A stretch of 64,000 nt of DNA from Microbacterium sp. BK668. Its GTDB lineage: Bacteria; Actinomycetota; Actinomycetes; Actinomycetales; Microbacteriaceae. The DNA lies in contig NZ_SNWG01000001.1 in the NCBI RefSeq assembly GCF_004362195.1, positions 186,001 through 250,000 of the forward strand, given 5' to 3'. The first letter of the stretch is position 1. Every line of letters starts with the position of its first letter. The notes under the pieces were generated by a model. The model was not told the origin of the DNA. It made no database searches and saw only the letters and a list, made by a program, of their open reading frames with translations. The position numbers were made by a program, and so were the translations under genes. Positions 17,048 through 25,795 of this stretch are shown here, one piece after another.

Positions 17048-19225
17048 ATGACCTCTACGGAAGAGCGACGCGACGGTGAGAACGAGTCGACGGTGGGTGA
17101 GCGACCGGCGGTCCTCCACCTCCACCGCGGCGGCACGAGTGTCGTCGTCGACCTGGACGCTTACGGCGGACCGGCGATCGTGCACTGGGGTGAAGAGCTC
17201 ATCGATTCGACATCCGAGTCCCTTGCCTGCGTCGCTGTCGCCGCCCGCCCTCAGCGGGTGTCGGGCGGCCTTGACGCTACAGCGCGGCTCTCCGTCGTCG
17301 CGACGCCCGCCAGCGGTTGGCTGGGCACCCCCGTCTTCGAGGGGCACCGTTCCGGCGCGGGGTTCAGCGCACGATTCGACGTGGCCGGCGTGCAGAGCAA
17401 CGACCACCGCGCAACCCTCGCCCTCGTCGACTCCGAAACGCGGCTCGCGGCGCAGGTCGAGCTGCGGATCGGCGCGGGCGGCCTGTTCCACCAGCGGCTC
17501 ACCCTCCGCAACACCGGCGAGACCCCGTATACCCTTCAGTCCGCGCATCTCGCCTTCCCCGTCCCGTGGGATGCCACGGAGCTCCTCGACACCACCGGAC
17601 ACCATCTGCGGGAGCGCTCGCCCCAGCGCTACGCCTTCCCGTTCGGCACGCATGTGCGCGAAAGCCGGCGCGGACGCCCCGGTGCCGACGCGAGCCTCCT
17701 CTTCGCCGCGGGCCGACCGGGCTTCGGCTTCGAGACCGGTCGTGTGCACGGCATCCATGTCGCCTGGAGCGGCAACCACCGCCTGCTCGCCGAGCGCACT
17801 ATAACCGGGGACGCGTTCCTCGCCGGCGGCGAGCTGCTCGCCCCGGGCGAGGTCATCCTCGATCCGGGCGGCGCCTACGCCACCCCCTGGGTCATCGGGT
17901 CCTGGGGCGAGGGGCTCACCGAGCTGTCGCACCGGTTCCACGACGAGTGGCGGCGTCGGCCGCAGCATCCCCACCGGCCGCGGCCCATCACGCTCAACAC
18001 GTGGGAGGCCGTCTACTTCGATCACTCCCTTGCGAAGCTGACGGCGCTCGCCGACGCTGCGGCATCCGCGGGAGTGGAGCGCTTCGTCCTCGACGACGGA
18101 TGGTTCGCGGGCCGCCGCGACGACACCAAGGGCCTCGGCGACTGGTACGTCGATGACACGGTATGGCCCCACGGGCTGCAGCCGCTCATCTCGCACGTCC
18201 GCGGCTTGGGAATGGAGTTCGGGTTGTGGGTCGAGCCGGAGATGGTCAACCCCGACAGCGACCTCGCGCGCCGGCATCCGGACTGGATCCTGCGCGGACG
18301 CATGGCCCTTCCGCCGCCGGCCCGGCAGCAGCAGGTGCTCGACCTCGCACACCCGGCGGCTTACGCCTACATCGCCGCACGGCTGCACGAGATCCTCGAC
18401 GACCACGAGATCGCCTACCTCAAGTGGGACCACAACCGGGACCTCGTCGACGCGGGATCCGGGCCCGAAGGGGTCGCCCGGGTGCACGAGCACACGCACG
18501 CCGTCTACCGCCTGATCGACGAGCTGAAGGCGGCGCATCCCGGCCTCGAGATCGAGAGCTGCGCGTCCGGCGGAGCGCGCGTCGATCTCGGCATCCTCGA
18601 CCGCACCGACCGCGTGTGGACGAGCGACAACCTCGACCCGCTCGAACGCCTCGCCAACCAGCGCTACACCGCTCTCGTCGTGCCCCCCGAGATGCTCGGG
18701 ATGCACCTCACAAGCCCTGTCGTCCACTCGACCGGACGCACGGTGGGTCTCGATCTGAGCGCTGCGGTCGCGCTGTTCGGACACTTCGGCGTGGAATGGG
18801 ACCTCACCTCGGCCGACGAGGCGACCCGTGCCGGGGTCGCGGCCTGGGTCGCGGTGGCCAAGCGCGTGCGCCCGCTCGTCGCGACCGGTCGCACCATCGA
18901 CGTCGACGGAGTGGAACCGGGCATCGACGTGCGCGGAATCGTCGCGGAGGACGCGGCATCCGCGTTCTTCACGATCACGCAGGTCGAGACGTCCGCGGCC
19001 TATCCGGCAGGGCGGGTGCGGATGCCGGGGCTCGCCCCCGCCCGCCGCTACCGGCTCGCGGTGCTGTCGCCGGCCGGTGCGCACGTCGATGCCGGCCAGT
19101 CGCTGCTCGAGTGGACCACCTCTTCGATCGTGATGACCGGTCGCGAGCTCGCGACGGTAGGCGTGCGCCCGCCGGTGCAGTTCCCGCAGCGCTCGACACT
19201 CGTCGAGCTGACCGCCCTCTCCTGA
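17048..19225 (+). CDS. GH36 alpha-galactosidase
   Basis: This 725-residue enzyme hydrolyses terminal alpha-1,6-galactosides (melibiose, raffinose, galactomannan fragments). A beta-sandwich N-terminal domain is followed by a TIM barrel with LDDGWFAGRRDDTKGLGDW, LWVEPEMVNPDSDL, YLKWDHNRD (nucleophile Asp461) and ESCASGGARVDLG, then WTSDNLDPLER (acid/base Asp527). These are complete GH36 signatures and the length is normal for the family. No signal peptide is seen, so it acts in the cytoplasm on sugars brought in by the ABC importer encoded 35 bases downstream. Expression is probably controlled by the divergent ROK protein. Confidence 0.95.
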   Translation: MTSTEERRDGENESTVGERPAVLHLHRGGTSVVVDLDAYGGPAIVHWGEELIDSTSESLACVAVAARPQRVSGGLDATARLSVVATPASGWLGTPVFEGHRSGAGFSARFDVAGVQSNDHRATLALVDSETRLAAQVELRIGAGGLFHQRLTLRNTGETPYTLQSAHLAFPVPWDATELLDTTGHHLRERSPQRYAFPFGTHVRESRRGRPGADASLLFAAGRPGFGFETGRVHGIHVAWSGNHRLLAERTITGDAFLAGGELLAPGEVILDPGGAYATPWVIGSWGEGLTELSHRFHDEWRRRPQHPHRPRPITLNTWEAVYFDHSLAKLTALADAAASAGVERFVLDDGWFAGRRDDTKGLGDWYVDDTVWPHGLQPLISHVRGLGMEFGLWVEPEMVNPDSDLARRHPDWILRGRMALPPPARQQQVLDLAHPAAYAYIAARLHEILDDHEIAYLKWDHNRDLVDAGSGPEGVARVHEHTHAVYRLIDELKAAHPGLEIESCASGGARVDLGILDRTDRVWTSDNLDPLERLANQRYTALVVPPEMLGMHLTSPVVHSTGRTVGLDLSAAVALFGHFGVEWDLTSADEATRAGVAAWVAVAKRVRPLVATGRTIDVDGVEPGIDVRGIVAEDAASAFFTITQVETSAAYPAGRVRMPGLAPARRYRLAVLSPAGAHVDAGQSLLEWTTSSIVMTGRELATVGVRPPVQFPQRSTLVELTALS

Positions 19226-19260
19226 CACCCCGACACCACCCAGCGCAAGGAGGCGCACAC

Positions 19261-20556
19261 ATGACACCGAACCCATGCCGAATCGGCCGCTTGGCGACGA
19301 TCGTCGCCATCGCGGGCATCGTCGCGGTCACCGGCGGCTGCGCCGCGAACCCCTCTGACGGGGTGACGACACTCAACTTCTTCCAGTTCAAGGGGGAGGC
19401 GCTCGAGGATTTCGACGACATGATCGCGGGATTCGAAGCCGAGAACCCCGACATCAAGATCGTGCAGAACCAGGTGGCCGACGCTGACACGCTGATCCGG
19501 ACGCTCCTGGTGAAGGACCGGGTGCCCGACATCATCACGCTCAACGCCAACGGCAACTTCGGTCGACTCGCCCAGGCGGGCGTGTTCAAGGACTTCTCGG
19601 AGGAGCCCGTCCTGCGGACGATCAACCCGGCCGTCCAGGACATCCTCGCCGACCTCGGCACATTCGGCGACGAGGTGAACGGCCTGGGATACGTCAACAA
19701 CGCCAACGGCGTGATCTACAACAAGGCGATCTTCGCGGAGCAGGGCCTGGAGCCGCCGGAGACGTGGGATGAGTTCCTCGCGGTGTGCGACCAGCTCCAG
19801 GCGGCCGGCATTCAGCCCTTCTACGGCACGCTCGCCGATTCGTGGACCGGAATCCCCTCGTGGAACGCCCTGGGCGCGTACCCCGCTCAGGACGGCTTCT
19901 TCGACAAGATGCGTGACGAGGGCGAGAACGTCGGGCCCGATTCCGAGGTGTCGTTCGAGAAGGACTTCGCCGAGGTGATGGACCGCCAGTACCAGCTCTA
20001 CTCGTACATGCAGGACGGATACCGCGGCAGAACGTATGACGACGGCAACGCCGCGTTCGCCAACGGCGAGGCCGCGATGCTCCTGCAGGGCATCTGGGCG
20101 ACGAACCCGATCAAGCAGGTCAATCCCGACATCGAGATGGGGATCTTCCCCTACCCCACCGACGACGCAGCGGACCGGCTGCTCGTCTCCGGCGTGGACG
20201 TCGTGTTCACGATGGGAAAGGAGAGCCCCCACGAGGAGGCGGCGATGCGCTTCATCGACTACGCGTTCCGAACGGACGTGATCGAGACCTTCGCGGCGTC
20301 GCAGAACATGGTCCCCTCGGTCGAGGGCGCCCAGCTCAGCGACGATCCCGCACTTCAGTCGGTCAAGCCGTTCTTCGACAACGGGCAGATCACGGGCTTC
20401 ATCGACCACCAGATTCCGCCCGCGATTCCCCTCATCCCCACGGATCAGCAGTTCCTCTTCGACGGTGACGTCGAGAAGGCGCTGAGGACACTCGACAGCG
20501 AGTGGCGAAAAGTCGCCGCGCGCACCATTCCGGTCACGACGGGAGACGACCAATGA
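19261..20556 (+). CDS. ABC sugar importer, solute-binding lipoprotein (CUT1 family)
   Basis: This 431-residue protein has a lipoprotein signal: Arg-containing start, hydrophobic stretch (LATIVAIAGIVAVTGG) and lipobox T-G-G-C at Cys about residue 25. The mature part looks like a family-1 extracellular binding protein (FEAENPDIKIVQNQ, IITLNANGNFGRLAQAGVF, NGVIYNKAIFAEQGLEPPETWDEF). It is anchored outside the membrane and delivers sugar to the two permeases encoded next, overlapping the first by four bases. The neighbouring GH36 gene suggests alpha-galactosides as the ligand. As usual for CUT1 systems, no ATPase gene is present; a shared MsiK-type ATPase elsewhere is expected. Confidence 0.93.
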   Translation: MTPNPCRIGRLATIVAIAGIVAVTGGCAANPSDGVTTLNFFQFKGEALEDFDDMIAGFEAENPDIKIVQNQVADADTLIRTLLVKDRVPDIITLNANGNFGRLAQAGVFKDFSEEPVLRTINPAVQDILADLGTFGDEVNGLGYVNNANGVIYNKAIFAEQGLEPPETWDEFLAVCDQLQAAGIQPFYGTLADSWTGIPSWNALGAYPAQDGFFDKMRDEGENVGPDSEVSFEKDFAEVMDRQYQLYSYMQDGYRGRTYDDGNAAFANGEAAMLLQGIWATNPIKQVNPDIEMGIFPYPTDDAADRLLVSGVDVVFTMGKESPHEEAAMRFIDYAFRTDVIETFAASQNMVPSVEGAQLSDDPALQSVKPFFDNGQITGFIDHQIPPAIPLIPTDQQFLFDGDVEKALRTLDSEWRKVAARTIPVTTGDDQ

Positions 20557-21488
20557 CCCTCACCCAGGCGGTCCGCAGCACCGCCGTCGAGAGCAAGGCG
20601 CAGCGACGCGCCACCAGGACCAGGACCGAGACGGGGCGAGCGCCGTCCGCGTACTACTGGATGGTGTGGCCGGCCGTGATCGCCTTCGCCTTCTTCCACA
20701 CCCTGCCCGTCGTGGTCGGCATCTTCTTCAGCTTCACCAACTACCCCGGCTACGGGGCCTGGAACTTCGTCGGGCTGTCGAACTATGTGAACCTCTTCAA
20801 GGACGACCGGGTCCTGCAGGCCTACGGGTTCTCGTTCCTCTTCGCGATCGTCGCGACGGTGCTCACGAATGCGATCTCGCTTGCGATCGCGATGGGGCTG
20901 AACGCCAAGATCCGGGCGCGCAACTTCTTCCGCGGCGTCTACTTCGTGCCCTACGTGCTCGCGATCCTCGTCATCGGCTACGTGTTCCAGTTCTTCTTCT
21001 CGAACTCGCTTCCGAAGATCCTGTCCGGGATCCCGCTCTTCGCCGACAACATCCTGACGAACGAGACGTGGGCGTGGACGGCGATCGTGGCCCTCGCGGT
21101 CTGGCAGGCGTGCGCGTTCTCGATCATCATCTACCTCTCCGGACTGCAGACGATCCCCGCGGAGCTCTACGAAGCGGCATCCCTCGACGGGGCGTCGTCG
21201 GGACGGCAGTTCCGGTCCATCACGTTCCCGCTGATCAGCGCGTTCTTCACGATCAACGTGGTGCTCAGCCTCAAGGGGTTCCTACAGGTGTTCGATCCGA
21301 TCGTCGCCCTCACCAACGGCGGGCCGGGCACGTCCACCGAGTCCGTCACCCTGCTCATCTTCCGCGGGGGGTTCTCGGGCGGCGAGTTCGCCTACCAGAC
21401 GGCGAACGCCGTGGTGTTCTTCATCGTCATCACGATCGTCTCGCTCTTCCAATTCCGGGTCCTTCAGCGCAGAGAGGCCGACTTCTGA
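20553..21488 (+). CDS. ABC sugar importer, permease (MalF/LacF-like)
   Basis: This 311-residue integral membrane protein has about six membrane helices and the cytoplasmic EAA loop YEAASLDGASSGRQFRSITFPL, which docks on the ATPase. The first helix follows a basic, cytoplasmic N-terminus of some 35 residues. ATGA overlap with the binding-protein gene and a one-base overlap with the second permease gene show a single transcript. It is the F-type subunit of the predicted alpha-galactoside importer. Confidence 0.93.
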   Translation: MTLTQAVRSTAVESKAQRRATRTRTETGRAPSAYYWMVWPAVIAFAFFHTLPVVVGIFFSFTNYPGYGAWNFVGLSNYVNLFKDDRVLQAYGFSFLFAIVATVLTNAISLAIAMGLNAKIRARNFFRGVYFVPYVLAILVIGYVFQFFFSNSLPKILSGIPLFADNILTNETWAWTAIVALAVWQACAFSIIIYLSGLQTIPAELYEAASLDGASSGRQFRSITFPLISAFFTINVVLSLKGFLQVFDPIVALTNGGPGTSTESVTLLIFRGGFSGGEFAYQTANAVVFFIVITIVSLFQFRVLQRREADF

Positions 21489-22408
21489 TGACCAGCATGA
21501 CCAACACCGCAATGCAGTTCGAGCAGCCCGCCGAGGCGCTCGAGCCTCGACGCGGACTCTTCCGCCGCCGTCGGACCGACGACGACGACACGCGCAGGAC
21601 CAACTGGTGGGCGACCGCGCTCATCGCCGTCTGCTCGCTGACGGTTCTGGTCCCGCTCTATCTGGCCGTCGTCGTCGCCCTCAAGACGCCCGACCAGCTC
21701 AGCGAGGGAACCGGCTTCGAATGGCCTGACCCGGTCAACTGGGGCAATTTCGCCGAGGCGTGGGAGCGCACGAGCTTCCCTCAGGCGCTCGCGAACACCG
21801 CCTTCATCACGGTGGGCTCGGTGATCTTCACGCTCCTGACGAGTTCGATCGTCGCCTACGCTCTGGCGCGCAACATCCATCGGCCTTTCTTCAAGGGCGT
21901 GTTCTTCTATCTGCTGGCGGCTCTGTTCATCCCCTTCCCGATCATCATGCTGCCGCTGGTCAAGCAGACCGCGATCCTGGGGCTCGACAACCAGGTCGGG
22001 CTGATCATCCTCTACACCGTCTACGGACTGTCGCTGAACATCTTCATCTACACCGCCTACATCCGGTCCATCCCCATCGAGCTCGAAGAGGCCGCGCGGA
22101 TCGACGGTGCGAGCACGTGGCGCGTCTTCCGGTCGGTCATCTTCCCGCTGCTGATGCCGATGAACGCCACGGTCGGCATCCTGACATGCGTGTGGGCGTG
22201 GAACGACTTCATCATGCCGCTCGTCGTGCTGACCGAGCCGGCCGCGCGCACCCTGCCGCTCGCGCAGTACGTGTTCCAAGGGCAGTTCAACACCGACTAC
22301 ACCGTCGCGTTCGCCTCTTACCTGATGGCGATGGCGCCACTGCTCATCGTCTACATCTTCAGTCAGCGGTGGGTCATCTCGGGTGTCACGAGAGGCTCGA
22401 TCAAGTAG
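21488..22408 (+). CDS. ABC sugar importer, permease (MalG/LacG-like)
   Basis: This 306-residue membrane protein has six predicted helices and the EAA loop LEEAARIDGASTWRVFRSVIFPL. The C-terminus ends SQRWVISGVTRGSIK; the G-x-x-x-G-x-x-K tail is typical of MalG-type subunits. The N-terminal 35 residues are charged and cytoplasmic. It is the last gene of the GH36 operon and is followed by a large hairpin at 22433. Confidence 0.93.
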   Translation: MTSMTNTAMQFEQPAEALEPRRGLFRRRRTDDDDTRRTNWWATALIAVCSLTVLVPLYLAVVVALKTPDQLSEGTGFEWPDPVNWGNFAEAWERTSFPQALANTAFITVGSVIFTLLTSSIVAYALARNIHRPFFKGVFFYLLAALFIPFPIIMLPLVKQTAILGLDNQVGLIILYTVYGLSLNIFIYTAYIRSIPIELEEAARIDGASTWRVFRSVIFPLLMPMNATVGILTCVWAWNDFIMPLVVLTEPAARTLPLAQYVFQGQFNTDYTVAFASYLMAMAPLLIVYIFSQRWVISGVTRGSIK

Positions 22409-22432
22409 GCGCCTGAGGTCGCGCGCGGAACT

Positions 22433-22496
22433 GAGGAGATCTGCACTTCCGAGGAGGTAACCGCACTTCTCGATCCTCGGTTGCGCAGATCTCCTC
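22433..22496. repeat. Composite double-stem inverted repeat
   Basis: The outer arms GAGGAGATCTGC (22433-22444) and its exact reverse complement (22485-22496) enclose inner arms CCGAGGA (22449-22455) and TCCTCGG (22474-22480), with symmetric four-base internal loops and an 18-base apical loop. It lies 24 bases after the permease stop. It may be the operon terminator, but size and two-tier symmetry also fit a dispersed palindromic element. Confidence 0.7.
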
Positions 22497-22655
22497 GGTC
22501 ATGCCTCGGTGAGGATGGATGCCGCGCCCCGGCCGGGACGCGGCATCCTACGCTTCGCGCCCCCGCACATGCCAGGGGGATCCATGATCGGCAAGGCTCC
22601 TGCACGGTCGGGGTACCGGGCTGTTCCGCCCGCGACTTCCGATCGAGGAGACTCC

Positions 22656-23606
22656 ATGTACTTCCACCTGCAGCAGCTCATCAACCCGATCGAAGAGGAC
22701 GAACCCGATCCCGCTGCCGCCAATGCGCTGCAAGAGGGCCTCGGCGGTCAGTTCGGTGAGATGCGCACGATGATGCAGTACCTCTTCCAGAGCATCAACT
22801 TCCGAGGGCCCAGCGGCAAGCCCTACAAGGACCTGCTCCAGGGCATCGGCACGGAGGAGATCGGTCACGTCGAGCTCATCGGCACGACCATCTCGCGCCT
22901 CCTCGACGGCTCGCCGCGGTACAAGGGCAGCCCCACCGACCCGGTCGATCTGCCCGGGAAGGGCGGTGCGACTCCCCTGAGCATCGCCCTCGACACGAGC
23001 AACATCCACCATTACCTGGTCGGTGCGCAGGGCGCCCTGCCGGTGGATGCCGCCGGCAACCCCTGGAGCGGGAGTTATGTGTACAACTCCGGAAACCTCG
23101 TCCTCGACCTGTTGTACAACCTGATGCTCGAGTCGACGGGACGCCTGCAGAAGTGCCGGATCTACGAGATGACGTCGAACAAGACGGCGCGGTCGACGAT
23201 CTCGTACCTCATCGTGCGCGACCAGGCGCACGAGAACGCCTATGCGAAGGCGCTCGAGACGCTCGGCGTGCAGTGGCGCATGGCGCTGCCGATCCCCAAG
23301 ACGAACGCCGAGAGCTTCCCGGAGGTCAAGCGGCTGCTCGACCTCGGACTCCAGAACAAGCAGTACTCCTTCGACCTCGGCGGGCAGTCCGAGGCGGGGA
23401 GGATCGTCCAGGGCGTGTCTCCGTCGGGAGACGGCACGACGCTCGACGCCTCCGAGCAGGCGCCCGAGGGCGGTCCGCTGACCATCGCGCCCGAGCGGCC
23501 GGAGGAGTTCTCCCCGGGCGCCGACGCGGAGCTGCGGGCGCTGATCGAGGCGACGGCGGAGATGGAGATGGCCGAGATCGACGCCACCTTCGGAAGGCTG
23601 AGGTAG
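22656..23606 (+). CDS. Manganese catalase family protein
   Basis: This 316-residue, ferritin-like four-helix-bundle protein breaks down hydrogen peroxide at a dimanganese centre. Candidate metal ligands are in GEMRTMMQYLFQ, GTEEIGHVELI (E and H), MLESTGRLQK and VRDQAHENAYAKAL (H and E). The C-terminal 70 residues are Gly/Pro/Glu-rich, as in other non-haem catalases. ATG 22656 follows a GAGGAG ribosome site; a longer frame back to 22509 lacks family residues. It stands alone between the sugar operon and the ArsR pair, so no regulatory partner is evident. Confidence 0.92.
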   Translation: MYFHLQQLINPIEEDEPDPAAANALQEGLGGQFGEMRTMMQYLFQSINFRGPSGKPYKDLLQGIGTEEIGHVELIGTTISRLLDGSPRYKGSPTDPVDLPGKGGATPLSIALDTSNIHHYLVGAQGALPVDAAGNPWSGSYVYNSGNLVLDLLYNLMLESTGRLQKCRIYEMTSNKTARSTISYLIVRDQAHENAYAKALETLGVQWRMALPIPKTNAESFPEVKRLLDLGLQNKQYSFDLGGQSEAGRIVQGVSPSGDGTTLDASEQAPEGGPLTIAPERPEEFSPGADAELRALIEATAEMEMAEIDATFGRLR

Positions 23607-23620
23607 CCGGGCGACGCGGG

Positions 23621-23938
23621 CTAGAGGGATTCGGCGATCTGCTTGATCGCCGCGAGGCGGCGGTCCCACTCGGCGCCGATGGCGTCCAGGCGTTGCGCCG
23701 TCGCGCTCAGCTGCGCCCCGAGAACCCGGTATCGCACCTCACGACCGACCCGGAACGGCTCGACCAGCCCGACCTCTTCGAGGACGGCCAGGTGCTTCGC
23801 GATGGCCTGGCGGGTGACGGGAAGGCGCCCGGCGAGGGCGGATGCCGAGGCATCCCCCTCGCCGAGCGCCTCGAGGATGCTCCACCGGGTCTCGTCTCCG
23901 AGTGCGGCGAACATCGGAACGAGCGTCTGCGTCGTCAC
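23621..23938 (-). CDS. ArsR-family winged-helix repressor
   Basis: This 105-residue regulator contains FAALGDETRWSILEALGEG and the HTH LPVTRQAIAKHLAVLEEVGLV. It lacks the paired metal-binding cysteines of ArsR/SmtB metal sensors and belongs to the SdpR-like branch that is usually encoded next to AHSA1-type SRPBCC proteins. Its GTG overlaps the stop of the SRPBCC gene (GTGA), so they are co-translated. Three identical-architecture palindromes upstream of the pair (24441-24513) are the probable autoregulatory operators. Confidence 0.92.
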   Translation of the reverse strand: MTTQTLVPMFAALGDETRWSILEALGEGDASASALAGRLPVTRQAIAKHLAVLEEVGLVEPFRVGREVRYRVLGAQLSATAQRLDAIGAEWDRRLAAIKQIAESL

Positions 23939-24414
23939 GCGCCGTCCTCGAGGAGTGCGACGAGCTTGTCGAGCTCGCCGTCCCACCCCTGGCGGTGCGC
24001 CTCGAGGTTGCCGGCGGGATCGGACGTGTTCTCGAAGCCCGACTCGACGACGGTGAGCTGCGTGCCGCCCTCGACCGCTTCTAGGGTGAAGGTGAAGACG
24101 GTCGCCGCGGCCTCGTCGAGCTCTGCGGGCGGGGCGCCGAGCGCGTCGTCGTTGCCCCAGCGGTAGGTCACGGACCGCGGCTCGTCGACGGCCTCGATCC
24201 GGACCGGCACGGCGCCGTAGTCGGGGAACGTGAGGGTGCCCTGCGCGCCGACGCCGGTTCCGTCGAAGCGGGCGTGCCCGAACCAGCGGGAGATGTGCTC
24301 GGGCGCGGTGACGGCCGACCACACCTTGTCGACCGGAGCGGCGATGCGGATGGAGCGGCGGACGGTGAACCGGCTCTCGTCGACGACGGCGGCCGGATTG
24401 GCGGTCATGCTCAT
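23935..24414 (-). CDS. AHSA1-type SRPBCC domain protein
   Basis: This 159-residue protein contains IRIAAPVDKVWSAVTAPEHISRWFG at the N-terminus, then FTLEAVEGGTQLTVVESGF and a C-terminal helix GWDGELDKLVALLED. That is the activator-of-Hsp90-ATPase-like START fold in its bacterial stand-alone form, whose ligands are generally unknown. ATG 24414 follows GAAAGGAA; an internal ATG at 24408 is possible. It is the first gene of a two-gene unit with the ArsR repressor. Confidence 0.9.
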   Translation of the reverse strand: MSMTANPAAVVDESRFTVRRSIRIAAPVDKVWSAVTAPEHISRWFGHARFDGTGVGAQGTLTFPDYGAVPVRIEAVDEPRSVTYRWGNDDALGAPPAELDEAAATVFTFTLEAVEGGTQLTVVESGFENTSDPAGNLEAHRQGWDGELDKLVALLEDGA

Positions 24415-24440
24415 GATGATGGTTCCTTTCGCGGGTGGAC

Positions 24441-24513
24441 GCAACCCAGACGTTGCAGTTACTAGCAACCCTAGAGTTGCATATCCTGCCCGAAAGAGCA
24501 ACCGTTCGGTTGC
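24441..24513. promoter_or_regulatory. Three GCAAC-N6-GTTGC palindromes, probable ArsR operators
   Basis: Perfect 16-bp dyads lie at 24441-24456, 24465-24480 and 24498-24513, with six unrelated bases between arms in each. Centres are 24 and 33 bases apart, i.e. roughly two and three helical turns. They fill the space between the acyl-CoA dehydrogenase stop and the SRPBCC start. Dyads of this size with short arms suit dimeric ArsR repressors. Confidence 0.8.
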
Positions 24514-24525
24514 AGCCGTGTGCGC

Positions 24526-25716
24526 TCAGCCCCGGAAGGCGGGGATCCCGGTGATGTGCTGACCGAGCACGAGGGTGTGCACCTCGTCGGTGCCCTCGTA
24601 GGTCCGCACCGACTCGAGGTTGCTCGCGTGCCGCATCGGAGAATGGTCGAGCGTGATGCCGTTGCCGCCGAGCACCGCCCTCGCCTCGCGGGCGATCTCC
24701 ACCGCGATGCGGGTGTTGTTGAGCTTGGCGGCCGAGATCATGTGCGGTCGAAGCCGCCCGGCATCCTTCAGGCGGCCGAGCCGAAGCGCGAGGAGCTGCG
24801 CCTTCTGGATCTCGAGCGCCCAGTCCACGAGCTTCTGCTGCGTCAGCTGGAAGCCGGCGAGCGGGCGGCCGAACTGCCGCCGTCCGAGGGCGTAGGCGAG
24901 CGTCTCGTCGAAGCAGTCGCGCGCCGCGCCGACGGCGCCCCATGCGATCCCGTACCGTGCCTCGTTGAGGCACGAGAACGGCGCCTTCAGCCCGAGGGCA
25001 TCGGGCAGCACGGCGCTCTCGGGAAGCCGCACGTCGGCGAGCTCGATGTCGCACTGGATCGACGCCCGCATCGAGAGCTTCCGCTGGATGGGGGTCGCCG
25101 TGAAGCCGCGCGCGCCCGTGGGCACGACGAAGCCGCGCACCCCGTCCTCGGCGCGCGCCCACACGACCGCGACCTCGGCGATCGAGGCGAGGCCGATCCA
25201 CCGCTTCGTGCCGTCGAGCACCCACTCGCCGCCCTCGAGTCGCGCGGTCGTCTCCATGCCGGCGGGGTCCGAGCCCGCGGCCGGCTCGGTGAGGGCGAAG
25301 CATCCGATCGCCTCGCCCGCCGCCATCCGCGGCAGCCACTCCCGCCGCTGCTCCTCCGACCCGTGCCGGTGAATCGCCGTCATGGCAAGCGATCCCTGCA
25401 CCGAGACGAAGGTGCGGATGCCGGAATCGCCCGCCTCGAGCTCCTGCATGGCGAGCCCGTACTCGACCGCGGAGCGGCCGCCGCATCCGTAGCCCTCGAG
25501 GTGCATGCCGAGGAGGCCGAGCCCGGCGAGCTCCGGCACGATCTCCACGGGGAACGTCGCGGTGTCGAACCACTCGGCGATCCGGGGACGGATGCTGCGG
25601 CCGACGAACTCCCGGACGGCGTCGCGCACCGCGAGCTCGGCGCCCGTGAACTCGTCCTCCAGACGCAGGAGGTCGCTCGCGGAGCGGAATCCGCCGTCGT
25701 TCATGCCTGTCGTCAC
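24526..25716 (-). CDS. Acyl-CoA dehydrogenase (glutaryl-CoA-dehydrogenase-like)
   Basis: This 396-residue flavoenzyme has the acyl-CoA dehydrogenase motifs CFALTEPAAGSDP and TKRWIGLASIAEVAVVWAR, RRQFGRPLAGFQLTQQKL, AVLGGNGIT and the catalytic glutamate in VRTYEGTDEVHTLVLGQ. The catalytic YEGT position, the YGCGG loop and ITGIPAF tail resemble glutaryl-CoA dehydrogenases, but a charged residue for the gamma-carboxylate cannot be confirmed. GTG 25716 is chosen because AAGGAGG lies six bases upstream; ATG 25704 is internal. It faces the next gene divergently. The substrate is uncertain. Confidence 0.9.
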   Translation of the reverse strand: MTTGMNDGGFRSASDLLRLEDEFTGAELAVRDAVREFVGRSIRPRIAEWFDTATFPVEIVPELAGLGLLGMHLEGYGCGGRSAVEYGLAMQELEAGDSGIRTFVSVQGSLAMTAIHRHGSEEQRREWLPRMAAGEAIGCFALTEPAAGSDPAGMETTARLEGGEWVLDGTKRWIGLASIAEVAVVWARAEDGVRGFVVPTGARGFTATPIQRKLSMRASIQCDIELADVRLPESAVLPDALGLKAPFSCLNEARYGIAWGAVGAARDCFDETLAYALGRRQFGRPLAGFQLTQQKLVDWALEIQKAQLLALRLGRLKDAGRLRPHMISAAKLNNTRIAVEIAREARAVLGGNGITLDHSPMRHASNLESVRTYEGTDEVHTLVLGQHITGIPAFRG

Positions 25717-25795
25717 GAGACCTCCTTGATCGGGGTGCACTGTCGAGTGTGCAGCACGCAACGCGATGTGGGTGGCCCCCGGTACTGTCCCGGGC

